From contig JALQBC010000002.1 in NCBI GenBank assembly GCA_023375675.1, positions 1,302,001-1,366,000 on the forward strand: 64,000 bases of DNA, read 5' to 3'. Every line of letters begins with the position of its first letter. The stretch's first letter is position 1. Under the pieces are notes generated by a model. The model searched no databases. It was not told where the DNA came from and worked only from the letters and a program-made list of their open reading frames with translations. The DNA is from Cytospora piceicola (lineage: Eukaryota; Ascomycota; Sordariomycetes; Diaporthales; Cytosporaceae). The position numbers and the translations under genes were made by a program. This document shows positions 10,747 to 21,368 of the stretch, piece by piece.

Positions 10747-12558
10747 TCACTCAAATCTGCTAAGGAACTGATCAGCCTTTTCCCACTCCTGTTCTACGAT
10801 GCGCCTCTTCTTCTCGTCCCGTAGAACAAACTTGACAGGGAACACTTTAGGGCCCGTCAGGATACCATCTCGCCAGCCAGTGCTGATGTTGACATCCTGC
10901 TTCTCGTCACTCCCAGGAACAACATCAAAGCACCACATTAGCTTGGACATGGTCATTAAGCTGCTCTGCTCCGCCATTTTCTGCCCAGGACACACTCGCC
11001 GTCCAGCGCCAAAGGCATACACCTGCCTCCTCCCCGAGCTGGAGACTTCCGAAGAGTCACCCGTGACCGTGCCCAAGGCTGTTCCGTTTTTCTTTTCGTC
11101 CTCGGGGGCATGGTCGTTCTCGGGTTTGCTCTTAACTCCGAACGGGTTTTGCAGAAACCGGGACGGGTCAAAGGAGTCCGGGTTGTCGAACTCATCGGGA
11201 TCGCGAGAAATGGCCCAGCTGTTTATGAAAAGTGTTGTTCCCTTTGGGATGGAGTATCCCTGATATATATCGTCTGCAGTGTTCGCGTGTGGTACTGCGG
11301 TGGGGAGAGGTGGTCGCCAGCGTAGGACCTGCAAGTAGAGAAGTATCAGCAAACAAACTCACGACTTTCACTTGTTGTCCAGTTGAGTAGTGATCTCATA
11401 ACTCACCTCAAGAAAGCAGGCCTTCAAGAATGGCAACTTTTGTCCATCAGCCATGTGTGGCATCTCTTCCGTCCCGAAGACGCTGTCTACTTCCTCCTGG
11501 GCGCGCTTCTGTATCTCAGGAACGGCTGACATGGCGAGGATGAACGTCTCAAAAGCAGAAGCGGTAGTGTCCGCGCCGGCTTCTAGAAGAAGGCCACCAA
11601 TGTAATCCAGCTCCACTTGCGTGTACACATCCTTGGTCCTGCCAGACTTCACTGCCGCCTCCTGATCCATGATGAGTCTCGCCATGAAGCATTCCTCCGA
11701 TTTCCCAGCCCTTAATCTGGCCTCTGTCTTCGAGAATAGCTCACGATATAAGCCACTTTGCCTCTCACTCAGGCGCACCACCCTCTCCTTCCAGCCTTTC
11801 CACGGCGTCAGAAAGTCTGGTACATACCGCAACCACGGGAAGATATCCACCGGCGGTGTCTGTTCCTGGCCCAAGATTGCCGCCCACTCCTCCTCGACAG
11901 AAAAGAACCTCATCGCCATGCTCCGGGCACTCGTGTCCTTACTCCGAACCCCAAACGCGCTCGCCAGGATGACACCGCCAAAATAACGAGACACGGAATC
12001 ATGATACCGCGTCCGCCCCTCCCGGTCCCCACCGAAGTTCAGAAACTCCCACATCATCTGGACGCTCTCGGCATGCTGCACGGTGGCCAGCTTCGCCACC
12101 TCCCTGTCCGTCAGGAACTCGACGATGGTCTTCCTCGCGCGCCTCCACTTGGCCCCGTACCTGGCGAACACGACGTGCGCGTCCGTGCCCGGCCCGTGGA
12201 TCACGTCGCTGGGGATGGCCAGGCTCGGCCGGTCCGAGTACAGGGCGCCCTTGCCGCGGGAGTCGAGGAGGTCGCGCACGTGGGCCCACTTGTTGAGGAC
12301 CACGGCGCGGGCGTTGGGGCCCAGCCGCAGGCCTACGAGGCCGTCCGGGGTTGACGTCTCGGGGGAGTGGGACCATTCTGTGAAGGCGAGGAAGTTTTTT
12401 GGTATGGCGACCTGGTGGAGGTTGCCTAGGTAGGGCAAGGGCTTTGGGCCTTTGGGAAATGGTGTTTTTTGGGAAGCTGTAGTCCTCTGCTTCCAAAGAT
12501 ACTGGGCGAGGAGGATAAAGGTGAGGACGGATGCTAAGGTGTGGTATAGATACGACAT
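10747..12558 (-). CDS. Cytochrome P450 monooxygenase
   Basis: Predicted 577-residue microsomal P450 from exons 12558-11407 and 11328-10747; the 78-nt intron (GTGAGT...TTGCAG) falls inside the ExxR motif (E|VLR), and splicing restores it. An N-terminal membrane anchor (ASVLTFILLAQYLW) is followed by a Pro-rich hinge (PFPKGPKPLPYLGNL). The I-helix oxygen-binding motif AGADTTAS is at residues 327-334. K-helix ExxR is at 384-387, and the heme loop FGAGRRVCPG has its Cys at about 497. Between the meander (FDPSRFL) and the heme loop there is an unusual ~35-residue charged/Ser-rich insertion. The general look is of fungal secondary-metabolism P450s near the CYP64-like group, but the family cannot be fixed by eye. 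The substrate is unknown. Confidence 0.95.
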
Positions 12559-14121
12559 TGGATTGCATTCCCCCTATCGGTTGGGGCACCTGGTCACGCG
12601 GAAGAGTTCATGAGAGTGCGGAAGAGAGTGGTCGAGTCTCCTTTCCGGTTCACAGCGCTCTTATAAATATGGACACTTGAATGTCTGTGGCCGACCTCTC
12701 GGTAAAGCTCAGCTTCATGCCCCAAGGAGACGAACCAGAGTGACTGGCCAGCTCGCCATGAGGGGTCTCCAGACACATGCCGGACTGTTGCTATCTCACT
12801 CCTCGGATCTACCGTATATGGCGTTACACGACAGATCTTAAAGCTCTCAATGGCTTGGTGAGGACTCGCATTCTCAGTCACGCAGCCTCATTCAGGGTAG
12901 CCACCTATCACAGCCGGGAAGAATCACGTATGGGTCAGGGTATGAGTAATCCATGCTCTTGGCTCGCAACGAAGACTTCCGTTCAATAGATCGGCTACTT
13001 GAATATACATTGGATCTCCCTCGCAAATTAGTGCCCTTCTACACCCTACTATACTCCCTCCCGGTGGATTAGGTCAACGATGTCACCCTTTGTTTGGGTC
13101 AACAATGTTACGCTGAGCTTGCCTGTGGATCTAGAGAGTGAGGTTCAATGGCTGGTCTCGCGGAGATATACCTGTAGATAGCATGTGTAGTAGTCCACTC
13201 CGTCTCAGGACCATATATGTCCTCTGCCAGGTGCCCTGGTATGGACCTCCTGGTCCTTACTACTCAGGCTTTGTCGTCCCTCCAACACACCCTCCCCCAA
13301 AGCAGACTCCTGGACCGACAGAGTCGAACATGTATTGGCCCTCTATCACCCAGAACCCCAAGGAGACTAGGACCTCCTATCCTGCCCTCCCACATGCACA
13401 GGAGGCGAGCCGTATGTGCTGGCTGACGATGGTGTATGACACCCATAGTGCCTCCTCCAGAACTCGTGCTTCAGCGATAAGGCCATGCATCCGCTTTCGG
13501 TGGTCCCGTCGCTACAGCAGCTGGCACTGGTGGCCTCCCTTCGCAGAGTAGGCAGCCGGTCCGCCTTCTCGTTGTTCTGCGTTCCCGCCACCTCAGGATC
13601 GGCAGACCTGGGCCCATCTATGCCATCCCGCTGGCTTTATTCAACCTGCGGCCTCTCAACCACCGTATGGCCAGACATAACGCCGCGGCGAGGGCGCATG
13701 CGCACACTACGATAACTATTCGTATAATGTTTGTTTGGTCGTTCCTGCTCACGGACATTTTCGCTTGAGAGCCAGGTATTTCTCGAAACTGCAGAATGCT
13801 TGATATCTGCGATGAAATCACAGTGTTGACTTTGTGTTTCCAGAATTGGGTGGTGATGGCGGATTGGGTTGCTTTGGTATGCTTTTACACAGTAAGTGCA
13901 GCGGCGATGGTGCAAGAAGGACTGAAGAGGTGAGGTGCGCAACTTAATGTCCCCGATATATTCAAAACCTACCTCGACCTACGTATGTATATATAAATGT
14001 GAATGCGACACATTCACATGCTTGGTCTCAACACATTGAAGGTTGGATTTGCGTTTGAAGAGGCGCAAGTGATCCTTCGACCTTGAAGTGGGCATCTCAA
14101 TGTGTTGTAGCTGCCGGTTAG
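12559..14121. other. Intergenic region between P450 and ureidoglycolate lyase
   Basis: The part just right of 12558 should be the P450 promoter; a TATTTATA-like element on the minus strand lies about 100 bp upstream of its ATG near 12665. The only candidate gene inside is the small membrane-protein frame at 13618-13758. Remaining frames are overlapping and featureless. Confidence 0.4.
13618..13758 (-). CDS. Possible small single-pass membrane protein, apparently frameshifted
   Basis: A 46-residue frame starts MSVSRNDQTN and has a strong hydrophobic segment (IVIVVCACALAAALCLAIRWL) followed by R-G-R-R, as in a single-pass membrane protein. It stops at 13618. A different frame (+1) opens at the same place and continues for about 80 residues to 13367 with a Ser/Thr/charged composition like a cytoplasmic tail. 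One base change or an unrecognised intron near 13635 would fuse the two. No family is recognised, so this may be a small gene, a broken gene or chance. Confidence 0.25.
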   Translation of the reverse strand: MSVSRNDQTNIIRIVIVVCACALAAALCLAIRWLRGRRLNKASGMA

Positions 14122-15126
14122 ATGATGCTCTGCGTTATGGAGCCCACCCGCAATCCGGCACTGAGTGGCCTATCAGCACCTAACTACCAGCCTAATAATC
14201 GGGATCCCAACAACCTTGGTACCACAATGCAACCTTCACCGTCAGTCAGCCTTATCCACCGCGCCGCCGTCGACATGCCACCTCTCAAAATAACGATCCG
14301 CGGTGTCGATGTCGTGGTCACAGCACAGCCGCTGACAGGCAATGCATTCTCCCCATTCGGCGAGGTCATCCAGAACCCCAGGCCGGACGTGCACCCCTCC
14401 AAGTTCGCCGATGCCGGGCCGCTGCCCCTGGACGCCGTGTCGGCGAACCAAGGGTCCGCCATCAAGTACCAGCACGTCACCAGGATGGTGAACCGCTACG
14501 AGCGCGCGCCGAGCGGGAAGCCGGGCGTCGCCGTCATGAACATGTTCGTGTGCGCGGCGCGGGCGATGGAGACGCGGCCGGGCCGGTCTGCGGGGGGCAA
14601 GAGCAGCACGCCGTCTGCCGCCCGCGTCTTCGAGGTCGGGATCCTCGAGCGCCACCCCTTCACCACCCAGACGTTCACCCCCCTGAGCACGTCTGGCCCG
14701 AGGGACCCGGCCAGCAAGGAGGGTTATCTCGTCGTTGTGGCGCCGAAACTGGAGCGGCCGTCAGCACTACTGTCTGGTCAGAGCGCAGGAGATACCAGGG
14801 CCGGCACGACGTCTGCCCCTGGGATTGATTATGCTGGCCCGGATCATGATCAGCCTGATCCTACGCAGCTCAAGGCTTTTATTGCGACGACCGATCAGGC
14901 CGTTACTTATGGTGCTGGGATATGGCACGCTCCAATGGTAGCCCTGGGGCCTGAGGGATCGACGGTGGACTTCGTCGTAACGCAATTTTCCAATGGGGTT
15001 GGTGCTGAGGACTGTGAGGAAGTTGTATTTGAGTCTCCAGAGAAGGATGGACATCTGCTGGTCGAGTTACCCCCTTCTTCAGGCTCAGGAGCTGCTCGAA
15101 GGCTGCAGATCAACAGCAAATTATGA
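14122..15126 (+). CDS. DAL3: Ureidoglycolate lyase (allantoin degradation)
   Basis: Intronless frame of 334 residues from the first ATG. The family-like start is probably the in-frame ATG at 14275 (MPPLKITIRGVDVV), giving 283 residues; the preceding 51 residues are poorly structured. The enzyme cleaves ureidoglycolate to glyoxylate and urea in purine/allantoin catabolism, allowing nitrogen recovery. Supporting segments are TAQPLTGNAFSPFGEVIQNP at the start of the cupin-like fold, VFEVGILERHPFTTQTFTPL with the metal-side His and Gln, YLVVVAPKL, and the C-terminal VTYGAGIWHAPMVALG with its active-site His. An Ala/Gly/Ser-rich insertion (about residues 215-235 of the long form) is lineage-specific. 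The other allantoin genes are not nearby. Confidence 0.9.
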   Translation: MMLCVMEPTRNPALSGLSAPNYQPNNRDPNNLGTTMQPSPSVSLIHRAAVDMPPLKITIRGVDVVVTAQPLTGNAFSPFGEVIQNPRPDVHPSKFADAGPLPLDAVSANQGSAIKYQHVTRMVNRYERAPSGKPGVAVMNMFVCAARAMETRPGRSAGGKSSTPSAARVFEVGILERHPFTTQTFTPLSTSGPRDPASKEGYLVVVAPKLERPSALLSGQSAGDTRAGTTSAPGIDYAGPDHDQPDPTQLKAFIATTDQAVTYGAGIWHAPMVALGPEGSTVDFVVTQFSNGVGAEDCEEVVFESPEKDGHLLVELPPSSGSGAARRLQINSKL

Positions 15127-15538
15127 GGCAGACAGCGAATCGAGGACAATGGAATAATATGATGAGCCATATATTGCAAGTCTACTGCTGCACTGATCTT
15201 GTGGGCTGAATACACAGCATGCTGTAATTGAGTCTCACCACAATACAGCTGGATAATAGGAGTCTTGCTAGAACACCCCGGATATCCGTGGCCAGGTGCA
15301 ACATTGTCAACGCCGTCACAATGACATCGCGTAGACAATCACATCAGTTGAGAGAACTCCTTCCATTGTATCAATTGATCTCAATGAAAGTTGTCATCAC
15401 TCTGGAATACATAAGAGCTTACAGTTATATATATGCCGGGCTACTTGCCATCTGGAATCTGCAGCTGTTTTCCTTGCCATTTTTCTTTTATCTCCTTCCC
15501 ACATCTGCATTTTATTTCAAGGTGTCAGCACTGAGTAG
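15127..15538. other. 3' flank of the lyase gene
   Basis: Non-coding stretch holding the 3' region of the ureidoglycolate lyase. Nothing specific is visible. Confidence 0.4.
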
Positions 15539-16960
15539 ATGATTGATCGCTCGAAAATCAATGACAGCCTCTTCTCTTTTCATCCGCTCCCTTCTCGATG
15601 GTGTCGACGGCCCCTTGAGCGCCACCGCATTCGGCTGGGGGATTGGCACCTCCTCGAGGAAGTGGCGAAGATGGTTGCTTCGTCCTGGATATGGTGTTCC
15701 TTCCGAACATCTGCGAGTATGTGAGTAGGCAACCAGACTTCTCGCCGGCCCTTTCCCGTTACCAGTATCCATCAAGGCAAAAAGCCACCAAGTCCTCAGC
15801 GTGAACTTCCACTAAACATCTCCCAGGCAGGTTCTGGCGACGTCGAAAATCTCAGATGACGACCAGCGTCTCGTCGCTCGCGAAAGTCACGTACTACTTG
15901 TTGGCAAAAGTCTATCGAGACTTTCTTTTTCCTTTGCCAAACTCGCAGCGGCCTTGGAATTTGTCAATGGACACTACCTTGTACGGCCAGTGCCAGGTAT
16001 ATGAGGATGCAAGGAGCAAGGGTGAGCATGATCACAGTTCTGGACATGAGAGGTGATGGGGTAGCTCACGACGGAGCCACCAGCACTGAGATATAAGCAG
16101 TGTCTAATATGTCAACATCAGGCTTTCCGCATCGCTACCGGTACCAAGGCGCCGACTTTTGACGAGCCGGCCATCCGCATTATCGTTAATGAGCGTCACT
16201 TTGTCGCATTCCTGCCAAGGGTAACAAGAAAATATTCGGCAGGCAGATTTCAGACTGCCTTACTGGGACAGAGGACCTGAACGTGCCAGGAAAGCCGATC
16301 AATCTGAGGCTGTAGAGGCGCCAGCCAGGCAGTATCAACCCAATGATGCTCGCAGGAGACGGCAGCCAGCTCGGAAGAAGCCCGTGACCTTGGATGAGTT
16401 CTTCGCCCAAGACGACTATTGGGGCCGTATCCCCTGCAGAATGTCCTGTTAGAAGATCGAGCATGCCGGTGTTGACATGGCTGAGCGTTACGAGGAAGCT
16501 ATCGACAATCTCTGCAACGGTCGTACTCTAGGGGGGCCCCCCTCTCGGCATTCCTGAGTGGGATAAGCTTCTCGACCTGGGAAGGATTCTTCCAGATGGC
16601 CAGGCTAGTAATACGTTTTGTAGGGGGTACACGATACAGGGCCGGGTGGGTGCTTATTAGATCATTAAGGAGGTGACATTGCGGTAGCTGGAAAGACATG
16701 AAGGGTTTGTTTTCAGCATTCAAAATAAAATGTCCACTATGAGAAACACACCGGGAATCTTTTCAGTACATCAGATGCATTACCTACGCCGGGCTGGACC
16801 CATTTACTTGCCGTTCGAAGCGCTTGGGATGAACGAAGTTTCGCAGGTGTGGTTCTGGATGTGAGCGGTCGGACGGATCGGTGCCGCTCTCGGCGCGACA
16901 GGGGCTGGTGTGAGTGACAACCTTATCGCGTTGAAACACGCGCTGTCTAGGTATATACTT
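15539..16960 (+). pseudogene. Probable decayed multi-exon gene of unknown family
   Basis: Several protein-like pieces line up on the plus strand. A frame at 15539-15720 splices by GTGAGT/CTCCCAG (about 15721-15830) into an open stretch containing QRLVARESHVLLVGKSLSRL and ALEFVNGHYLVRP. Around 16130-16230 lies AFRIATG...EPAIRIIVNERHFVAFLP. Around 16320-16450 another frame reads RKKPVTLDEFFAQDDYWGR. At 16735-16950 a frame reads GPIYLPFEALGMNEVSQVWFWM, then TGA, then AVGRIGAALGATGAGVSDNLIALKHAL. The pieces sit in different frames, and the TGA could be a mutated CGA arginine codon, as RIP would produce. I do not recognise the family. The boundaries are approximate. Confidence 0.35.
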
Positions 16961-17078
16961 CTTCTACATGGCTCATGACACTTTTCCTCAACAACGAAAA
17001 GGAATAAGGAATTCAGTTTGAGTGGCCCTCTTAAGGTATCCGAGGCCGTGACACCAGCAGTGGCAGACGACGTCCAAG

Positions 17079-18310
17079 ATGAGTCCTGCGCTCGAGTCTA
17101 CCGACGCCAAGAACAAGCTGGAGGACCTCTCCGGTGTCAAGGTCCAGCCCGGGGAGAACCCGTACAAAGCTTTGATTGAGGCTTGTCACAATGATGCGGT
17201 GCGTCTTCTTGTCTGAAACGAGAGTACATGCCAACGGCATCTGGCCTCGGCGGGCGTCATAGAGCGAGTGCAGCGCTGATCATCCATTTGCCCAGGCCGA
17301 GATCCAGTCACTGTACTCGACTCACCGAGTGACGCGGAACTCTCAACAGAGGGACAAGTTCTTGTCGCCCGAGTTTAAGGAGGTCCTTATCGACCCATTT
17401 CTGCTGAGGCTCGAGAAACTAGACATAGAGCCCGGCTTCACGGACCCGAGGAACTGTCTTGTGTTCTGGGCCAGGCCGCCGGAGCATATCCTCAAGCTCG
17501 CAGGTCACTTACAGTCTCTACTGAAGAAGGCCGCCCCCAGTACGTCGACGGACCAATCTCCCATCTACTCATATCAGCAAGGGCGTTTTGCCCTGGTCTA
17601 TAAGTGGTACTTCATCCGAGTTACTGAACCGCGAATTATGCGCAACCATTCATCTATCTGCTGATACAAGGTCCACACCAAGCTGACCAAGACCCCCAGA
17701 CCTCTGGCTCATGCCCCCTCACCGGATGCACCTGACCGCCCTCGAAGTAACCCACAGCCGCACGCCAGACGAGATAGCCACCCTGGTCGAGCAGCTCCGC
17801 CCCGCCATCCCGGCCCTCACAAACTACACCTTTGCGCACCGCAGCCGGCTGGTCAAGCCCATGCTCTCCTACGACCTCGCCGCCATAGCAGTCTCCTTCC
17901 TCCCCGCGGCCGGCGAGCCCGTGACGTCGCCCCCACAGGCCGGCGGCGCGCCCCACCACGAGGAGGACGTCGCCGGCGGCTCGTATTCCTACCACCACCT
18001 CCGGCGGGACCTCTTCGACCTCGCCACGGCGGCGGGCGCGGACGTGGCCTCCCGGTACGTCGTGCCGAGCGCGCACATCACGCTGGGCCGGTACCTGGGC
18101 CAGGAGGACCACGCGACGCCCGAGATGCGGGAGGGGTGGACCAGGGCGATCGACGAGGTGAATGCGTGGCTGGAGGAGGAGGTCTGGGACGTGGCCGACG
18201 GGGCGTTTGTTGGCGAGTGGATCGTGGGGCAGGAGAAGGGGATCGATGCGAGGAGTGGGAGGCTCTGGTATGGAGGTGGGAGGACCATCATGATGGGCGA
18301 GGGGTTCTAG
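17079..18310 (+). CDS. 2H-type phosphoesterase (RNA ligase/cyclic phosphodiesterase-like)
   Basis: Predicted 324-residue protein from exons 17079-17198, 17296-17539 and 17700-18310; introns of 97 and 160 nt have GT/AG ends and the frame closes. It carries the two H-x-T motifs that define the 2H phosphoesterase superfamily: HLTALEVTHSRT near residue 128 and HITLGRYLG near residue 248. Family members hydrolyse cyclic phosphates or process RNA ends; here the substrate is unknown. The N-terminal exon includes NPYKALIEACHNDAAEIQSLYSTHR, and the segment NCLVFWARPPEHILKLAGHLQSLL precedes the first motif, as in other fungal members. It converges on the L44 gene. Confidence 0.85.
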
Positions 18311-18887
18311 ATTCGACTTTAGACTAGATGTTAGACGTGGAGCGGTCAGCACAGGGTTGGTTCTTCGGGAAACGGATACGGCGCCACATCATGGCCAGAT
18401 CTGCGCACGATGCATGATGCTATGGCAATGCAGGGGTTGTGACGGCCAGCCCGTTTAGCCCATGTTCGCTTTATGATTCATAGCGAAGTATCCAGTCGGT
18501 GTCAAATGAACGTGATCACGCAGGGTGGGAAGCAAGCGGTTCGATCGGATGGCTTGAATAGTTGATTTGTCTCTTCTCGGCTGCACTCATCGGCGTGAGG
18601 GCCTCCTTTTCAAAAGGGCATCAGCACCCCTCATCGTCACATCGACAGTCGGAATCCCAGCTGAGCTTCAGCACCACCAAGGAACTGTATTCGTCTTTCC
18701 CTATGTACTGATGATGTTCCTCACAGCAACCGCGAGGACCGAAAGCAGGCATGCATGCATTTTATCCTTTCGCCGAAGGACCCGTCCGTAATGACCACCA
18801 ATTTGCCGTGTAGAAAGTCGTGAGAAGTGTGTCGTGTTGCGTGTTTTGCCGCAGACCAAAAAGACAAGAGCAAGTAGTTCCGCGCAT
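18311..18887. other. Convergent 3' spacer
   Basis: Spacer of 577 bp between the 2H phosphoesterase and the L44 gene, 3' to 3'. No gene or repeat is visible. Confidence 0.5.
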
Positions 18888-19685
18888 TTAGAACACCAGA
18901 GCAGCACCCTTCGTCTTCTTGTCACCACCCAGCTCGAAGTGCTTGCAACGCTTCAGTGCCAGTTGCAGCTTGGTCTTGCAAGAGGAGCACTCGAGACGCA
19001 GCACAACCTTCTTGGTGGTCTTAGCCTTCTTGTGGAAGACAGGCTTGGTCTGACCACCGTAACCAGATTGCTTCCTGTAGTCGCGTTGTTAGCGAGAACG
19101 TCATGGAGACCAGGGCTCCGTTCGGTCGGGCCGTGTCGTCTCGATCGGAGACTTGTGGTGTCGGAGGAATATCGATGGCACGTACCGGTCGTAACGTCTC
19201 TTACCCTGGGCGAACAGGGAGGCCTTGCCAGCCTTGTCTATCCAACAGTCAATATCTCCGTCTTTCGCCTATCTTCGTCCTCTGTATCCTGGGTACTCAC
19301 ACTGGGTGACCTTGTGCAGGGTGTGCTTCTTGCAGTCCTTGCCCTTGCAGTAGCTGTGTACCTCATCAGCATAAGTTCCCGACTAAATCGTGACCGTCCC
19401 GCCCATGCGACAATGCAATCAATCCATCAGAACATCGCTCGACCCGTCGTTCCACCTCTTCAAATGTACAATTCCAACAAAATGCCACAAGACGGCATTC
19501 AAATCGAGTTCGAGGGGTTCCATCCAGCAAGCGATCGTTCTGTCGGTCGGATTTCGCGGGGCGGGTGGCGCAAATTTTCGCGGGAGGCTTCACTCACGTC
19601 TTTCTGGTCTTGGGAATGTTCACCTGAGGACAGAAAGTCAGCATAACGGTATAAATTGAGCATCTAGAATCGTATATCGTACCAT
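18888..19685 (-). CDS. RPL42: 60S ribosomal protein L44 (eL42)
   Basis: Large-subunit ribosomal protein of 106 residues, exactly the family length. Five coding exons: 19685-19683, 19623-19598, 19353-19301, 19237-19186 and 19074-18888. The first coding exon is only the ATG, immediately followed by a GTACGA donor. The spliced protein begins [17 protein letters not shown] and includes [21 protein letters not shown] split over exons 3 and 4. The zinc-ribbon cysteines are in C-K-G-K-D-C and later L-E-C-S-S-C-K-T-K, and the protein ends [13 protein letters not shown]. The protein sits near the E-site of the ribosome and is the cycloheximide-related position protein in yeasts. The intron-dense structure is normal for fungal ribosomal protein genes. 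Confidence 0.96.
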
Positions 19686-20455
19686 TTTGGCGGTATTGAC
19701 AGGGTGACTGCTTCAACGTTCGTTGGGTGGTGAGGTTCGGTGGATTGACGGACTGGAAGGACAGTGGATGACAAGGTTTTGGCAAGATTTCTGGGAGGTG
19801 GGTTTTCGTGCGCCTGCACCGCCACACAACCAAGAAAAAAAAAAGCCACGCTAGCGCACGGGCCAGTAGGTTGCAAATTACTAAGTCAGGAGAGCTTGCA
19901 AAAAGGAATTTCCCTCAAACTCCCTATCGAGGGCTGACACTGAGTTTGCAAACCAGCCACAATGATTGCACTCAACTGCTCTACTCAACAAGCATCATTA
20001 AGAGCATCAGCCACACCACTCCTGAGCATCCAACCTCGGAGGACGTATTAAACAGTGAGATGACGATTCAAGTCGTCTGTCCCCTGGAAAAGGGGGAGAG
20101 CTCTTGCGAGTGGAACTTCGTCCCTTGTGTGCCGTATGGACTGCTACGTCTGGCTCAGTGGCAGCTGGACCGGATGAGGCAGTTGGACTCTGAGCACCTC
20201 TTGAGGTCCGATGTAGGGTATCATTCATGAATAAACCTCTTATTGAATAATTCAATCCACGAGACTCTTTTATCCGCATAGCATGTCTCATGAGCAGTAT
20301 ATAACTGCTAGTTCAAGTGCGCACGACGCTCAGTTGGTTTACCATCGCTCTCATCCTTGACATCCCATACAGCGGTAAATATGCCGTTCGCAAAGTGTTG
20401 CATGGACTCGTCATTCGTGGGGTTTTACCAGAACCGTTCTCGCTGTTCAAATGCA
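19686..20455. other. L44 promoter side and spacer
   Basis: The first few hundred bases right of 19685 should be the L44 promoter. A plus-strand open frame at 19808-20230 has no recognisable domain. Around 20140-20220 a TGGCTCAGTGG-like string recalls a tRNA A box, but no cloverleaf or matching B box was found. Confidence 0.4.
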
Positions 20456-21368
20456 TCACAAGTCCTCCTTCTCCAGCATGTTCACAATTTCTACGTAGAA
20501 AGCGACGGCGTTGAAACTGGAAGTCCCTGTGGTCAGCAAGAATTCAAGTGTAAAAGCCGCGGCCCGATAAATGTAAGGGAGACAGTTCAACTCACGGGTT
20601 CTGCTCGCCCAACCACCTCCTGATCGTCCACCTGAGCCTATTCGTCCAGTTGATCATATCCAGGTGGCTCACGTTCTCCAGAGTCCCCTTATACGTCCCC
20701 CATTTAGCACTCTCCACGCTTACGAGCCCATCGTTCGGCCCCTCCTCCCGCAGCAACACGCCGTGGGACCCCCGAAACGGGCTCAGCAGCGGCGGCTTCC
20801 GCGTCAGCGCCGCGCCGTACGAGAAGTACCGCACGCCGGGGTCGTCGGGCGTCATGGGGTTGAACTCCTCGGCCATGTACCTCGTCGTGAGCTGGTCGAA
20901 GGCGCCCGTGCCGAGGCCCGTCAGGCGCTTCCAGATGTCGTACAGGTGGGGCAGGCGCTCCGGACCTATGGCGTCGAACAGGAAGTCCGCGTAGGCCGAG
21001 CCGTGGTGCGGCGTGGCGATGGTCACGAGCGCCCGCACGTTGATGTCGTTGCCCCTGAGCTGCCGCTGGAGCCGCCGCCGGTGCGCGTAGCTGATCATGT
21101 ACCGCGCGTCCAGGCCGCCCATCGAGTGCGCGATGATGTTCACGGGGCGGCCCTTGGAGCCCTCCAGGATGTTCTCGCGCAGCCGCGCCGAGCGCTCCTC
21201 TATGCTCCCCGAGGCCGGGACCGTGGCCGTGATCACTTCGGTGCCATTCGCGGTCAGGGCCTCTGTGATCCCGCGCCAGTAATGGATGGGGGGGAGGTAA
21301 GACCCCGCAAGCTTGAGCTCTGCGAACCCTAGGAGGCCATGGGCGAGCACTACGGGGTATTTTGGCAT
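20456..21368 (-). CDS. Alpha/beta-hydrolase triacylglycerol lipase-like protein
   Basis: Predicted 277-residue lipase from exons 21368-20596 and 20516-20456 (79-nt intron, GTGAGT...TTCCAG); the second exon supplies the C-terminus FNAVAFYVEIVNMLEKEDL. The N-terminus MPKYPVVLAHGLLGF carries the oxyanion HGLLG motif. The nucleophile elbow AHSMGG places the catalytic Ser at residue 82. Candidate Asp is residue 213 in EGPNDGLVS and candidate His is 235 in VSHLDMINW. TIATPHHGSAYADF is typical of the PGAP1/lipase class-2-like group. No signal peptide is seen, so it is probably intracellular. The substrate is likely a neutral or phospholipid ester. It is divergent from the large gene at 22321. Confidence 0.9.

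Noticed and set aside
20140..20220. Possible tRNA, from a TGGCTCAGTGG-like string
   Set aside because: No B box at the right distance and no cloverleaf or acceptor stem could be drawn.
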